From assembly GCA_913061185.1 (NCBI GenBank), contig CAJXTI010000001.1, positions 62,001 to 126,000 of the forward strand: a stretch of DNA of 64,000 nucleotides, read 5' to 3'. The translations under genes and the position numbers were made by a program. Below the pieces are notes generated by a model. It was not told the origin of the DNA, searched no databases, and saw only the letters and a program-made list of their open reading frames with translations. The DNA is from an uncultured Oceanobacter sp. (GTDB taxonomy: Bacteria > Pseudomonadota > Gammaproteobacteria > Pseudomonadales > Oceanobacteraceae). Positions 33,025 through 43,163 of this stretch are shown piece by piece. Position 1 is the stretch's first letter; every line of letters starts with the position of its first letter.

Positions 33025-34431
33025 ATGGCTCACGCATCAGACTTGATCGCTGCCGACATCCTCGGCTACCTGAAACAACACGAAGAAAAAGACATCCTGC
33101 GCTTCCTGACTTGCGGTAATGTCGACGATGGCAAATCCACCCTGATTGGCCGCATGCTGCACGACTCCAAATTAATTTTTGAAGATCAACTGGCCGCCAT
33201 CAAAAATGACTCGCAAAAGTTCAATACCACCGACGGAGAATTCGATCTGGCCCTGCTGGTCGATGGCCTGCAGTCTGAACGGGAACAGGGTATTACCATT
33301 GATGTGGCCTATCGTTATTTCTCTACCGAAAAACGTAAATTCATCATTGCTGATTGCCCCGGGCACGAACAGTACACCCGCAACATGGCAACGGGTGCCT
33401 CCAGCTGCGACGTGGCAGTTATCCTGATTGACGCCCGCAAAGGCATACAGACACAGACTCGCCGCCACAGCTATATCGTCAGCCTGCTCGGAATCAAAAA
33501 CGTCATCGTTGCCATTAATAAAATGGATCTGGTCAATTTTGATCAAGCTGTTTTTGAACAAATCAGCAAAAATTACACTGAATTTGCACGTTCATTGGGC
33601 TTTAACAATATCCACCCAATCCCACTGTCTGCGCTCAAAGGCGACAACGTGGTAGACCGCAGCACCAGCACTGACTGGTACACCGGCCCAACCATGGTCG
33701 AGCTGCTGGAACTTATTGAAAGCAACAAGGCTGACGCATTCGAAGGCTTCCGTTTTCCCGTGCAGTACGTTAACCGCCCTAACCTGGATTTCCGAGGTTT
33801 TTGCGGCACCATTGCAGCGGGTGAAATTCGCCCGGGCGAAACAATCACCACCTTACCCTCTGGTAAAACCAGTAAAGTCAGCCGCATCGTCACCGCCGAT
33901 GGTGATCTCGACCTGGCCATTGCTGGCGAAGCCATTACCCTGACACTGGAAGATGAAATCGACATCTCCCGTGGTGACTTGATTTACACAGGTAAAGCTC
34001 CATTATTTGGCGATAGCTACCAGGCCGAAGTGGTATGGATGCACGAAACCCCGATGAAAACAGGCAAAGAATACCTGTTCAAGGTGGGCACCAAGAGCGT
34101 TTATGGCACGGTAGACAGTGTTCAGCATCGTGTCGATGTCAATACGATGGAACATCTCGACGCGACTGAACTGAACCTTAACGAAGTTGGCCTGGTCACC
34201 ATCTCTCTAAATGCACCTGTTGCACTGGACGAATACAGACAGGTTCCAGGTAATGGCTCATTGGTTATTATCGATCGTATCTCCAATATCACTATTGCTG
34301 CGGGTATGGTACGTGAATTGGCAGAAGGCGGTGTTGCCAAATCGATTGCTGATATGAGCTATGAGGAACGGCTGGCGGGGTTTAAAGAGGAAGTTTTTTC
34401 TTTAGTAGATAAATACCTTGTAGTTAATTGA
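33025..34431 (+). CDS. cysN: Sulfate adenylyltransferase GTPase subunit CysN
   Basis: Regulatory GTPase of ATP sulfurylase that drives APS formation. 468 residues, EF-Tu-like. G1 GNVDDGKST, G3 DCPGHEQYTRN, G4 NKMD, then beta-barrel domains. No APS kinase domain is fused at the C-terminus; CysC is separate. ATG 33025 is preceded by AAAAGG. Directly downstream (30 bp) the base composition drops sharply and the EPS glycosyltransferase cassette begins. Confidence 0.95.
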   Translation: MAHASDLIAADILGYLKQHEEKDILRFLTCGNVDDGKSTLIGRMLHDSKLIFEDQLAAIKNDSQKFNTTDGEFDLALLVDGLQSEREQGITIDVAYRYFSTEKRKFIIADCPGHEQYTRNMATGASSCDVAVILIDARKGIQTQTRRHSYIVSLLGIKNVIVAINKMDLVNFDQAVFEQISKNYTEFARSLGFNNIHPIPLSALKGDNVVDRSTSTDWYTGPTMVELLELIESNKADAFEGFRFPVQYVNRPNLDFRGFCGTIAAGEIRPGETITTLPSGKTSKVSRIVTADGDLDLAIAGEAITLTLEDEIDISRGDLIYTGKAPLFGDSYQAEVVWMHETPMKTGKEYLFKVGTKSVYGTVDSVQHRVDVNTMEHLDATELNLNEVGLVTISLNAPVALDEYRQVPGNGSLVIIDRISNITIAAGMVRELAEGGVAKSIADMSYEERLAGFKEEVFSLVDKYLVVN

Positions 34432-34463
34432 TATGGTTCGCTTATTGAAATTTATGATCTTTG

Positions 34464-35585
34464 ATGGAGTGGAAGTGGGTGTGTAAATTATTGCATGTGA
34501 ATTATAGTGGTGGTGGAATAGGTGTATATGGAGTTGCCGTTGATGCTGCTTTGAAAGCTACTGTGGCTGATGTTGATGTGGCATTTTCGAGTGATGTTTT
34601 TTGTTATAAAAACAAAAGCTTTTTGGATCGTTTGGGGTTTTTAGTATATTTTTTTAGACTTGTTTATGGAAGTAAGCCAGATCTGGTGTTGGATTCATCT
34701 GGGAAATGCTCGATATATTTTTATTTTTCGATATTTTTAGTTTGCTTTCTTCTTCGCGTTAAATATATGCCAGTAGAGCATGATCCTGTTGCTCACTCTG
34801 ACATGAAATATGGTTTTATAAAGGATTTTCTTTGCAAGTTGGTGTTAGATCGGTCTGCTAAGGTAATTGTTCATGGTGAAAGATGTAAAAAAGATTTTGT
34901 TTCTAAAAATGGTTTCGCTCCAGTTGTTATTCCTCATGTAGAGTTGTCTCACTTTAAAGATCATAAGTCGGAAGAAAATGTTTTTGAATTTTCAAATAAT
35001 TGTTTTAATGTATTGTTTTTTGGAGCGCTACGGCCAAATAAGGGGGTTGATCTATTGCCTGGTGTGGCGCGTGAATTAGATATTTTGAATGGCTCTGGAA
35101 ATGGGATGGATCGTAAAGAATATAAGTTATATGTGGTCGGGTCAAAGCGATTGTCTCCAGAGTTGATGAAATCATGCTGGCCCTTGGCTTTGGAAAATAT
35201 ATTGACGGAGTTGCGCGGTTGTAGTTGTGTGAAAATTTACGATTCATTTATCAGTGATGAATATATTGCTAGTTTATTTGAGAAGACGAACTTAGTACTG
35301 TTGCCGTACAAGGACGCAACTCAAAGCGGCGTTTTGGCGCTAGCAGCTTCTTTTGGAAAACCCGTCGTTGCGACCGATGTTGGTGATCTGGGTTTAGATG
35401 TGGAAAAATACAAATTAGGTGTTTTGTCACAATATAGCTCTAAGTCTTTGGTCGGTGCTCTGAGGGTTGTTGAAGATAATGAAGGTAAATTTTTAAATTC
35501 AATGATGGAGTATAAAGAGAATGTTATTTGTTATAAGAAAGTTGGTCATGATATCTTTAAGGTTGTTAGAGAAATTTGTAAATGA
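34464..35585 (+). CDS. Glycosyltransferase, GT4-like
   Basis: Predicted cytosolic sugar transferase for assembly of the lipid-linked repeat unit. 373 residues from ATG 34464; a GTG at 34479 with GGAG upstream is an equally good start. Two Rossmann lobes: N-terminal HVNYSGGGIGVYG, C-terminal FFGALRPNKGVDLLPG and SGVLALAASFGKPVVATDVGDLG. The usual EX7E pair is not well preserved. Strongly AT-rich with many TTT/AAA codons, unlike the cys genes. Overlaps the next gene by 4 bp. Confidence 0.8.
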   Translation: MEWKWVCKLLHVNYSGGGIGVYGVAVDAALKATVADVDVAFSSDVFCYKNKSFLDRLGFLVYFFRLVYGSKPDLVLDSSGKCSIYFYFSIFLVCFLLRVKYMPVEHDPVAHSDMKYGFIKDFLCKLVLDRSAKVIVHGERCKKDFVSKNGFAPVVIPHVELSHFKDHKSEENVFEFSNNCFNVLFFGALRPNKGVDLLPGVARELDILNGSGNGMDRKEYKLYVVGSKRLSPELMKSCWPLALENILTELRGCSCVKIYDSFISDEYIASLFEKTNLVLLPYKDATQSGVLALAASFGKPVVATDVGDLGLDVEKYKLGVLSQYSSKSLVGALRVVEDNEGKFLNSMMEYKENVICYKKVGHDIFKVVREICK

Positions 35586-36898
35586 GTAATTTCGTAGGTG
35601 CTGGAAAATTTAATATAGATTTGCAATATATGCGTTTGGCTGTACCTCTAGTGTTGTTTTCGTTTCCAGTTAAGGTTGTTAGTTTGGTTGTATTGCCATT
35701 GTGGATTTTATATGAGGTTTCAAGGCAGGTTGTTGATAAAAAAATTGTTTTGATATTTCTCGGTTTTGGTTTTTTGAATTTGATATCCGTTGTTGTTTTT
35801 CATGGTTTTGTTTTTTTGTTGAATAGTGTTTTGTTTTATTTTTTTATATCGCCCATTATTCTTTTTTGTCTCTCTCGTGGTGCTCCGGGAACGATGAATG
35901 CAGAAACGATAAAGCGAGTTTTCGAACACTATATGATTTTGCAGGTAGCTTTTAGTATTTTTTCTGTGTTTTTTAATTTGGCAATGGGTCGTTCTTTTGA
36001 TGTGAGTTTTGGTGATGTAGTAGCAGGGACATTTCGGAATCCATTTGAATATAAGGCGGATTCAAGTAATGTAATGTTTGTGTTTACTATGGTTTTGGTT
36101 AGCGTTTTATATGTTGTTTATTTTGGTCGTGCTGCTAATAAAATTCTTCTTTTAAATGTTTTTTTTGTTATATTTTTAGCTTCTGTTAATCATTTGATTA
36201 TGGCTGTTGTATTCTCTTTTGGAATTATATTTTTTAGCGGGAAATCAGGTTTTCTTTTCAAGGTTGGTTATTTTTTCGCCATCTTTATTGTGTTGTTGCT
36301 GATTTTATATTTATATAGTGTTTTTCAACCTTTGAATTTCATTCTTGTAGTTGATAGATTTGGTTACCTTTATGATGTGGTATTAGGTAACGATGATTTG
36401 GCTGGGTTGGGGTTTAAAGGTGAATACCTGTCGAATTTCTTAAGGGATTTTTCTTCTAATTGGGTTAAGGAGATTTTTATTGGCGATGGTGCTGGAGTTT
36501 ATTCAAGTCGAGCTTCTCTGTTTATGACCGGTGAGTATGTTGGTGGTTTTGGTTACGCTAATATTAGTGAATCAATGTTTGGAAATACATACCCGTTATG
36601 GGTAGATATGAAAGAAGCACCCCCTTGGCTGGCGGGCGCGTTTAACTATCCGTATTCTTCAATATTTAGTTTTTTTTATGAGTTGGGTCTGGTGTTTACC
36701 TTGCTCATTTTTATATTTTTCTATCGACGTATTAAATATCTTGGATTTTTAGAATCAAAAGGGTATATGTTTATTTTGATATTTTTGGTTTTGGCTGGAT
36801 TGGTTGATAATTATTATGAATATTTTCAATCTTTTGTTATTTTTTTTATTTTAACTGATGCTTTGTCTAAAAGTTGGAGAGAATATGAACTGGAATGA
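35582..36898 (+). CDS. Wzy-like polysaccharide polymerase (polytopic membrane protein)
   Basis: 438 residues with about ten hydrophobic helices and a larger loop around 260-350 (YLYDVVLGNDD ... FIGDGAGVYSSRAS), a layout typical of Wzy polymerases, which are very divergent in sequence. In the periplasm it would join repeat units flipped by Wzx. The call rests on topology and on its place among glycosyltransferases. Start overlaps the previous stop (ATGA). AT-rich. Confidence 0.7.
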   Translation: MSNFVGAGKFNIDLQYMRLAVPLVLFSFPVKVVSLVVLPLWILYEVSRQVVDKKIVLIFLGFGFLNLISVVVFHGFVFLLNSVLFYFFISPIILFCLSRGAPGTMNAETIKRVFEHYMILQVAFSIFSVFFNLAMGRSFDVSFGDVVAGTFRNPFEYKADSSNVMFVFTMVLVSVLYVVYFGRAANKILLLNVFFVIFLASVNHLIMAVVFSFGIIFFSGKSGFLFKVGYFFAIFIVLLLILYLYSVFQPLNFILVVDRFGYLYDVVLGNDDLAGLGFKGEYLSNFLRDFSSNWVKEIFIGDGAGVYSSRASLFMTGEYVGGFGYANISESMFGNTYPLWVDMKEAPPWLAGAFNYPYSSIFSFFYELGLVFTLLIFIFFYRRIKYLGFLESKGYMFILIFLVLAGLVDNYYEYFQSFVIFFILTDALSKSWREYELE

Positions 36899-37604
36899 TG
36901 TTAAATGGAAGCTGAAAAACAAATTTGCTTCGAATTATTTAGGGCAAAAGTTCTGGATTTTATTTTCTGGAAAAAGTAAAGGAGTAGTGGTTGACGCTAG
37001 TGTTGATATAGTTATTGAAGGGTATCCTAGAAGTGGGAATACATTTTGTGTGGCATTGTTTCGTTATTTATCTACTTCTGATATTAAAATTGCTCGTCAT
37101 AGGCACGAAATAGCACAAATAAAGTCTTCAATTAGATTTAAGAAGATAGCAATATTTGTAATTAGAGAGCCATTAAGTTCAGTATCATCCTTTGTTGTTA
37201 GGGAAGATGTAAGTGTCAAGTATGCGCTTGAATATTATATCAAGTATTATTCTGAGTTGATGGCTAGTTTGGATTATATATATATAGTAGATTTTGGTTT
37301 TTTAGTTCGAAACACTGAGGATTTTGTTGAGAATGCTCGGAGTTTTTTGGGTTTGAGTTATTTGTCGTCGTATGATTCAGATGATTTTGGTGAAGTGAAT
37401 AAATTTGTTTTAGACATGGAGAGAGAAGATTCAGGCGGTATTGTTAGGGCTTCTCATGTTGCTATGCCCAATAAGGATAGGGATGAATCTAAGAATGCTG
37501 TTATATTTGAAATGCATAGTAAATATGAAAAAGAAGTAAAGGATGCACTTGATTGTTATAATTCTTTGCTGGAAATGGCTAAAGTTTTTGGGAGAATGGT
37601 TTGA
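36885..37604 (+). CDS. PAPS-dependent sulfotransferase family protein
   Basis: Predicted to transfer sulfate from PAPS to a sugar hydroxyl. From ATG 36885 (GGAGAG just upstream) it has 239 residues. The 5'-phosphosulfate-binding loop is YPRSGNT (47-53). The 3'-phosphate-binding segment is IREPLSSVSSF with R94 and S102. Its size fits small bacterial carbohydrate sulfotransferases. It overlaps the polymerase gene by 14 bp, so it is an integral part of the EPS operon. PAPS synthesis and PAP removal genes lie directly upstream of the cassette. Exact acceptor is unknown. Confidence 0.78.
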   Translation: MNWNDVKWKLKNKFASNYLGQKFWILFSGKSKGVVVDASVDIVIEGYPRSGNTFCVALFRYLSTSDIKIARHRHEIAQIKSSIRFKKIAIFVIREPLSSVSSFVVREDVSVKYALEYYIKYYSELMASLDYIYIVDFGFLVRNTEDFVENARSFLGLSYLSSYDSDDFGEVNKFVLDMEREDSGGIVRASHVAMPNKDRDESKNAVIFEMHSKYEKEVKDALDCYNSLLEMAKVFGRMV

Positions 37605-38788
37605 ATATACTAATGGTCCATAATTCTTATCAAATTAAAGGGGGGGAAGATTCTGTTGTCCTTAACGAGTGTAATTTGCTAAGGTCACATGGGCATGACG
37701 TTACAGTCTTTCAGGTTGATAATTCGTATATCAGAGGCTTTTTTTCAAAACTAGTTGTCGCTATTTTTTCTATTTTTTCGGTGTTTGGATATTTTAAAAT
37801 GCGCCGAGTAATAAAAAAGACAAAGCCTGATGTTGTTCATGTACATAATTATTTTCCTATACTGTCACCCTCTATTTTTTGGGCATGCCATTACAATAAC
37901 GTTCCGGTCGTGCATACGCTTCATAATTTTCGCGCAATTTGTCCAACTGCAATCTTAATGTGGAAGGGGAAGGTTGTTGAAAAAAGTATTTCTTCTTCTT
38001 CTTCGTGGTGGACATTGTCGAAAAAGGTTTATAAAAACTCTTTTCTTGGTACGTTTTTTCTGATTTTGATGGTTGAAATAAATAAAAAAATTGGTACGTG
38101 GAGTACAGCTGTTGATGGCTATATAGCACTTACTGATTTTTCAAAAAAAAAATATGTGAGTGCTGGGTGGCCAGAAGATCGTATTTATATAAAACCAAAC
38201 TTTTCAGACTATAGAGGTGGATCGTTAGAAAGTCGGGAGAATTTTGCTCTTTATGTTGGGCGTTTGAGTGAGGAAAAAGGAGTTCGTTTTCTTGTTGATT
38301 GTTTTAGAGGTAGTGGCTTGAGTATAAAATTCGTGGGGGATGGGCCTTTAAATGAATATTTGGAATCACATGGTTCCAATAATATTGAAAATTTAGGGCG
38401 TTTACCTAAAGAAGAAGTACTGTCTTTGATGTCTCGAGCTTCGTGTTTGGTAATGGCTTCAACTTGGTATGAGGGATTTCCTATGGTAATTGTCGAAGCT
38501 CTAGGTTGTGGGTTGCCAGTTATTGTACCTAAATTAGGAAATATGGAAGCTGTTGTTACGCATGATCTTTGCGGCTTGCATTATACGCCTAAAGATAATC
38601 AGGGGTTTATAAATGCCGCTTCCAAAGTCATAACAGATCCATCTGTAAGAGAGCGTTTGTCAATCGGTGCTCTAAAGGAATTTGACGCAAAGTATACTCC
38701 AAGTGAAAATCTGACGTCTTTGATTGAAATATATAAAAAAGTTATTAAACGTAAAGATGGAGGTGAGTGTGAATGTCTCAGTGATTAA
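37601..38788 (+). CDS. Glycosyltransferase, GT4 family
   Basis: 395-residue retaining glycosyltransferase with N-terminal HNSYQIKGGEDSVVLNE, C-terminal YVGRLSEEKGVRFLVD and the EX7E motif in EGFPMVIVE followed by ALGCGLPVIVP. Start codon appears to be TTG 37601, overlapping the sulfotransferase stop, because GGGAGA lies 5 nt upstream; the ATG at 37613 lacks a ribosome site. Cytosolic, acts on the undecaprenyl-linked glycan. AT-rich. Confidence 0.88.
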   Translation: MNILMVHNSYQIKGGEDSVVLNECNLLRSHGHDVTVFQVDNSYIRGFFSKLVVAIFSIFSVFGYFKMRRVIKKTKPDVVHVHNYFPILSPSIFWACHYNNVPVVHTLHNFRAICPTAILMWKGKVVEKSISSSSSWWTLSKKVYKNSFLGTFFLILMVEINKKIGTWSTAVDGYIALTDFSKKKYVSAGWPEDRIYIKPNFSDYRGGSLESRENFALYVGRLSEEKGVRFLVDCFRGSGLSIKFVGDGPLNEYLESHGSNNIENLGRLPKEEVLSLMSRASCLVMASTWYEGFPMVIVEALGCGLPVIVPKLGNMEAVVTHDLCGLHYTPKDNQGFINAASKVITDPSVRERLSIGALKEFDAKYTPSENLTSLIEIYKKVIKRKDGGECECLSD

Positions 38789-39521
38789 TATGAATACTAA
38801 TATTACCTCTTTAGCTAAATCTGTTGATTTTGTGATTGCAAAAGCTCGTTCTAGGCAAGGGAGTTATGTATGCGTATCAAATGTTCATATGTGTATGGAA
38901 GTTTTTGATTCTGCTGAGTTTCGGTCGATAGTTAATCAGGCTGATTTAATAATCCCTGATGGCAGACCTATATCTTGGGCGCAAAAATTGCTTGGTTTTA
39001 GTGAGGCTCAGCAAGTGCGTGGCCAAGATATTATGAATGAATTGTGCGGAATTTCTGGTGCTAAACAGTTAAATGTTGGGCTTTATGGTGGTAGTTCGGA
39101 CGATCTTCTTTGTTTGGTTGTCGATAAACTTAAGATTTCTTATCCAGATATTCGTATAAATTATTCATATTCACCACCATTTCGCGCACTAACGCATGAG
39201 GAAGATGAAGCTATTTTCCAGAGTATTAATGCTTCTGGTGTAAATATTTTATTTGTTGGGATAGGTTGTCCAAAGCAAGAACGGTGGATGGCTGAACACA
39301 AAAGTAAAGTTAACTGTGTGATGTTGGGGGTGGGAGCTGCTTATGATTTCATCGCCGAGTCTAAAAAGCATGCACCAAAATGGATGCAAAAGTTAGGTTT
39401 GGAATGGCTGTTTCGGTTAGTATCAGAGCCCAAGAGGCTGTGGAGGCGCTACCTTAAACAGAATCCTCGTTTTATATATTATTTTTTGCAGCAGTGGTTG
39501 CTCAAACGAAAATTTAATTGA
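38769..39521 (+). CDS. WecG/TagA/CpsF family glycosyltransferase (GT26)
   Basis: Inverting transferase; relatives add ManNAc, ManNAcA, glucose or GlcA to lipid-linked sugars. From GTG 38769 (ideal GGAGG) 250 residues; ATG 38757 is an alternative. Family landmarks: [26 protein letters not shown] (the PDG motif), [12 protein letters not shown], and the C-terminal [18 protein letters not shown]. Overlaps the preceding gene by 20 bp. Last gene of the strongly AT-rich stretch. Confidence 0.88.
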   Translation: MNVSVINMNTNITSLAKSVDFVIAKARSRQGSYVCVSNVHMCMEVFDSAEFRSIVNQADLIIPDGRPISWAQKLLGFSEAQQVRGQDIMNELCGISGAKQLNVGLYGGSSDDLLCLVVDKLKISYPDIRINYSYSPPFRALTHEEDEAIFQSINASGVNILFVGIGCPKQERWMAEHKSKVNCVMLGVGAAYDFIAESKKHAPKWMQKLGLEWLFRLVSEPKRLWRRYLKQNPRFIYYFLQQWLLKRKFN

Positions 39522-39538
39522 TACGAATGGAAAAAATC

Positions 39539-40666
39539 ATGTCTAAAAAAGTTGCCTTGATCACTGGTGTTACTGGCCAGGATGGTTCCTACCTTGCCGA
39601 ATTCCTGCTGGAAAAAGGTTATGAAGTCCACGGTATCAAGCGCCGGGCTTCTTTATTTAATACTGCACGGGTAGATCACATTTATCAGGATCGTCATGAG
39701 AAGAATGTCAGCTTTTTCATGCACTATGGTGATCTTACGGATAGTTCTAACCTGACTCGTATCCTGAAAGAAGTTCAGCCAGACGAAGTCTACAACCTGG
39801 GCGCCCAGTCTCACGTTGCGGTTTCGTTTGAAGCACCAGAGTATACGGCGGATGTTGATGCGATGGGAACGCTACGTCTGCTAGAAGCCATTCGTTTTCT
39901 TGGGCTTGAGAAAAAAACTCGTTTCTATCAAGCATCCACTTCGGAATTGTTCGGTTTAGTGCAGGAAATTCCTCAAAAAGAAACGACGCCATTTTACCCC
40001 CGTTCACCTTATGCGGTAGCTAAGATGTATGCCTACTGGATTACGGTCAACTACCGTGAGTCGTATGGTATGTATGCGTGCAACGGCATTTTGTTTAACC
40101 ATGAATCCCCTCGTCGCGGTGAAACTTTCGTTACCCGTAAAATTACCCGCGCATTGGCGAATATTTCCCAAGGTTTGGAGAAGTGCTTGTACCTGGGCAA
40201 TATGGATGCACTGAGAGACTGGGGGCATGCCAAAGATTATGTCCGTATGCAGTGGATGATGTTGCAACAAGAGCAGCCTGAAGACTTTGTTATCGCTACT
40301 GGTACTCAAATTACTGTACGTGAGTTCGTCACTCTGTCTGCCAAAGAGTTGGGTATCTCTTTGAAGTTTGAAGGTGAAGGTGTCGAAGAGAAAGCAATTA
40401 TTGAAGCCATTGCTGACGAGGCCTTGTGTCCTGGAATTTCTGTAGGTGATGTGATTGTTCAGGTTGACCCTAAATACTTCCGCCCTGCAGAAGTTGAAAC
40501 CCTGTTGGGTGATCCTTCCAATGCTAAAAACAAATTAGGCTGGGTGCCAGAAATTACAGTTGAAACCATGTGTGCTGAAATGGTGCAACACGACTTACAA
40601 AAAGCGAAGCAACATGCTCTGCTCAAGTCGCATGGTTACGATGTGAATGTTTCTCTGGAAGGTTAA
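39539..40666 (+). CDS. gmd: GDP-mannose 4,6-dehydratase
   Basis: First step from GDP-mannose to GDP-L-fucose (and other 6-deoxyhexoses). From ATG 39539, 375 residues (E. coli 373). NAD-binding [12 protein letters not shown], short-chain dehydrogenase motif YAVAK, and the family-typical [14 protein letters not shown] are present. Base composition returns toward the genomic norm here. ATG 39527 is an alternative start. Confidence 0.95.
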   Translation: MSKKVALITGVTGQDGSYLAEFLLEKGYEVHGIKRRASLFNTARVDHIYQDRHEKNVSFFMHYGDLTDSSNLTRILKEVQPDEVYNLGAQSHVAVSFEAPEYTADVDAMGTLRLLEAIRFLGLEKKTRFYQASTSELFGLVQEIPQKETTPFYPRSPYAVAKMYAYWITVNYRESYGMYACNGILFNHESPRRGETFVTRKITRALANISQGLEKCLYLGNMDALRDWGHAKDYVRMQWMMLQQEQPEDFVIATGTQITVREFVTLSAKELGISLKFEGEGVEEKAIIEAIADEALCPGISVGDVIVQVDPKYFRPAEVETLLGDPSNAKNKLGWVPEITVETMCAEMVQHDLQKAKQHALLKSHGYDVNVSLEG

Positions 40667-40678
40667 TAGGCAAGTATC

Positions 40679-41638
40679 ATGAAGCGTATTTTTGTTGCTG
40701 GTCATAAAGGCATGGTTGGTTCTGCGATTGTGCGACAGTTACAGAAAGACACCGGCGTTGAGCTGATTACAAAAGATCGTAATCAGCTCAATCTGCTTTG
40801 TCAGGCAGATGTTCAGGCGTTTTTTGAAAGAGAAAGCATCGATCAGGTGTACCTTGCGGCTGCCAAGGTCGGCGGTATTGTTGCCAATAATACTTATCCT
40901 GCAGATTTTATTTACGAAAACCTGATGATTGAGTGCAACATTGTGCATTCGGCACACTTGGCGGGTATTCAGAATTTACTGTTTTTGGGGTCATCCTGTA
41001 TTTACCCGAAATTGGCCGATCAGCCAATGAGTGAATCAGCTTTACTGACAGGGACTTTAGAGCCTACCAATGAACCCTATGCCGTCGCTAAAATTGCGGG
41101 CATTAAATTGTGCGAATCATACAATCGTCAGTACGGGCGGAATTATCGCAGTGTTATGCCGACCAATTTGTATGGAGAAAACGACAATTTTCATCCAGAT
41201 AATTCTCATGTTATTCCTGCGTTGATGCGTCGTTTTCACGAAGCAAAGGCAACCGCTACACCCGAGGTTGCTGTATGGGGTTCTGGTAAGCCAATGCGTG
41301 AGTTTTTGCACGTTGATGATATGGCATCGGCTTCTATTTTTGTGATGAATGTCGATCAGCAAACCTACGAATCTTGCACACAGCCTATGCTTTCGCATAT
41401 TAACGTAGGTACAGGCGTCGATTGTACGATTGCGGAATTAGCTCTAACTATGGCGGAGGTCGTTGGTTTTGAAGGTAATGTGACATTTGATGCATCCAAG
41501 CCCGACGGCGCGCCACGCAAGTTAATGAATGTCGATACACTACGTAATTTGGGTTGGTCATACAATATTAAACTGAAAGATGGCCTTGCAAGTACCTATC
41601 AATGGTTTCAAGATAATCAGGATAGTTTCCGAGCTTAG
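40679..41638 (+). CDS. fcl: GDP-L-fucose synthase
   Basis: Epimerase/reductase converting the Gmd product to GDP-L-fucose with NADPH. 319 residues: [10 protein letters not shown] nucleotide motif, [10 protein letters not shown], catalytic YAVAK, and [14 protein letters not shown] signature. Follows gmd by 12 bp. Together gmd and fcl commit the locus to fucose unless a downstream enzyme diverts it. Confidence 0.95.
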   Translation: MKRIFVAGHKGMVGSAIVRQLQKDTGVELITKDRNQLNLLCQADVQAFFERESIDQVYLAAAKVGGIVANNTYPADFIYENLMIECNIVHSAHLAGIQNLLFLGSSCIYPKLADQPMSESALLTGTLEPTNEPYAVAKIAGIKLCESYNRQYGRNYRSVMPTNLYGENDNFHPDNSHVIPALMRRFHEAKATATPEVAVWGSGKPMREFLHVDDMASASIFVMNVDQQTYESCTQPMLSHINVGTGVDCTIAELALTMAEVVGFEGNVTFDASKPDGAPRKLMNVDTLRNLGWSYNIKLKDGLASTYQWFQDNQDSFRA

Positions 41639-41673
41639 TTACGGAGGCGGGGCACTATAAAACGGTGTAAATT

Positions 41674-42693
41674 ATGAGAATATTGGTAACAGGTGGAACT
41701 GGCTATATTGGTAGTCATTTTGTTGTCGTCGCTCTGCAGGCGGGAATGGATGTTGTTATTGTTGACTCTTTGGAAAACAGCTCTGCGAAAGTTGTTGACG
41801 CTATAGAATCTATTACTGGAAAAAGGCCTTTTTTCTACAAAGGCGTTGATCATGATGTCGGCTTGCTGAATGGTATCTTCACCCAGCACCAGTTTAATGC
41901 AGTAGTACATTTTGCCGGCTATAAATCAGTCGCAGAATCGACCAGTGAACCGATGAAATATTATCGTAATAATGTCGGTGGAACAGCTGTGTTGATGGAG
42001 GTTATGAGGAATCATGACGTTTCTAAATTGGTTTTTTCCTCCTCGGCTACTATTTATGGTGTTCCTCAATTTAATCCATACAGCGAATCGCACCCGATTG
42101 CACCTTTTAACGTCTATGGGCATAGCAAGGCGATGGTCGAAACGATGATGCAAAGCCAGTGTGGTGCTAACCCAGATTGGTCAGCAATAGCTCTGCGTTA
42201 TTTTAACCCAGTTGGTGCGCATCCTAGTGGGGATCTGGGGGAAGACCCTAAGGGCACTCCAGATAACCTGATGCCTTATTTGACCAGGGTTGCGGTTGGA
42301 GCTTTACCGGAGTTAGGTGTTTTTGGAAATAATTACGATACCGTTGATGGTACAGGTGTCCGTGACTATATCCATGTCATGGATTTGGCAGAAGGACACC
42401 TGAAGGCGCTGAGTTGGTTAGGGGCTCATAAAGGTTTTTCGGCGGTTAACCTCGGAACGGGTTGCGGATACTCTGTGCTGCAAATGATCGAAGCCTTTAG
42501 TCGAGTTAACGGCATTAAGGTTCCATATGTCTTCAAACCTCGACGTGCAGGAGACTTGCCAGCTTATTGGGCGGACTCTACTTCTGCCCATAATATGCTG
42601 GGCTGGTCGGCAACCCGAACTCTGGATGATATGGTTCGTGATTCTTGGGCTTGGCAATCTCGACATCCTGATGGTTACGGGAGTGGTGAGTAG
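41674..42693 (+). CDS. galE: UDP-glucose 4-epimerase GalE
   Basis: Interconverts UDP-glucose and UDP-galactose (some members also the GlcNAc/GalNAc forms). 339 residues: GGTGYIGSH near the N-terminus, SSATIYG, catalytic VYGHSKAMVE (Y-X3-K), and ALRYFNPVGAHPSG. Supplies galactose-type donors to the EPS. The stop codon overlaps the gmm start by one base. Confidence 0.92.
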   Translation: MRILVTGGTGYIGSHFVVVALQAGMDVVIVDSLENSSAKVVDAIESITGKRPFFYKGVDHDVGLLNGIFTQHQFNAVVHFAGYKSVAESTSEPMKYYRNNVGGTAVLMEVMRNHDVSKLVFSSSATIYGVPQFNPYSESHPIAPFNVYGHSKAMVETMMQSQCGANPDWSAIALRYFNPVGAHPSGDLGEDPKGTPDNLMPYLTRVAVGALPELGVFGNNYDTVDGTGVRDYIHVMDLAEGHLKALSWLGAHKGFSAVNLGTGCGYSVLQMIEAFSRVNGIKVPYVFKPRRAGDLPAYWADSTSAHNMLGWSATRTLDDMVRDSWAWQSRHPDGYGSGE

Positions 42694-43163
42694 TGGCTTG
42701 GCTTCCCAATAGTCTTTTCAGCACAATCATAGATAACACGCCACTGGTATCGATTGATTTGATTGTCCGTAATCAAGCTGGCAATGTGCTTTTGGGATGT
42801 CGCTCCAATCAACCGGCTAAAGGATTCTGGTTTGTCCCGGGTGGCCGGATTCTCAAAAATGAAACACTCTCTGATGCCTTTTTGCGGTTGACCGAGGCTG
42901 AGCTTGGTCAATCATTTGAAATTACGTCGGCTCGGTACCATGGTTTATACGAACATTTTTATTCAGATAGCGTGTTCGGTGATCAGCCCGATACTCATTA
43001 TGTGGTTAATGCATTTGAGTTGATAATAGATGCAGTTTTAGAGCTACCCAAAACGCAACATAACAAATACCAATGGCTAAGCGAGTTTGACTTGCTTGAG
43101 CGCGATGATGTTCACTGCCATACCAAATGGTACTTCGAACCAGATAAAGGATATACAGCATGA
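42693..43163 (+). CDS. gmm: GDP-mannose mannosyl hydrolase (Nudix)
   Basis: Nudix-fold enzyme that hydrolyses GDP-mannose or GDP-glucose to the sugar and GDP. 156 residues; GTG start overlapping the galE stop. The modified Nudix box [20 protein letters not shown] lacks the standard REUXEE spacing exactly as known GDPMH enzymes do, which separates it from pyrophosphohydrolases. In colanic-acid-type loci it sits with gmd and fcl, as here. It overlaps manC by 4 bp. Confidence 0.9.
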   Translation: MAWLPNSLFSTIIDNTPLVSIDLIVRNQAGNVLLGCRSNQPAKGFWFVPGGRILKNETLSDAFLRLTEAELGQSFEITSARYHGLYEHFYSDSVFGDQPDTHYVVNAFELIIDAVLELPKTQHNKYQWLSEFDLLERDDVHCHTKWYFEPDKGYTA

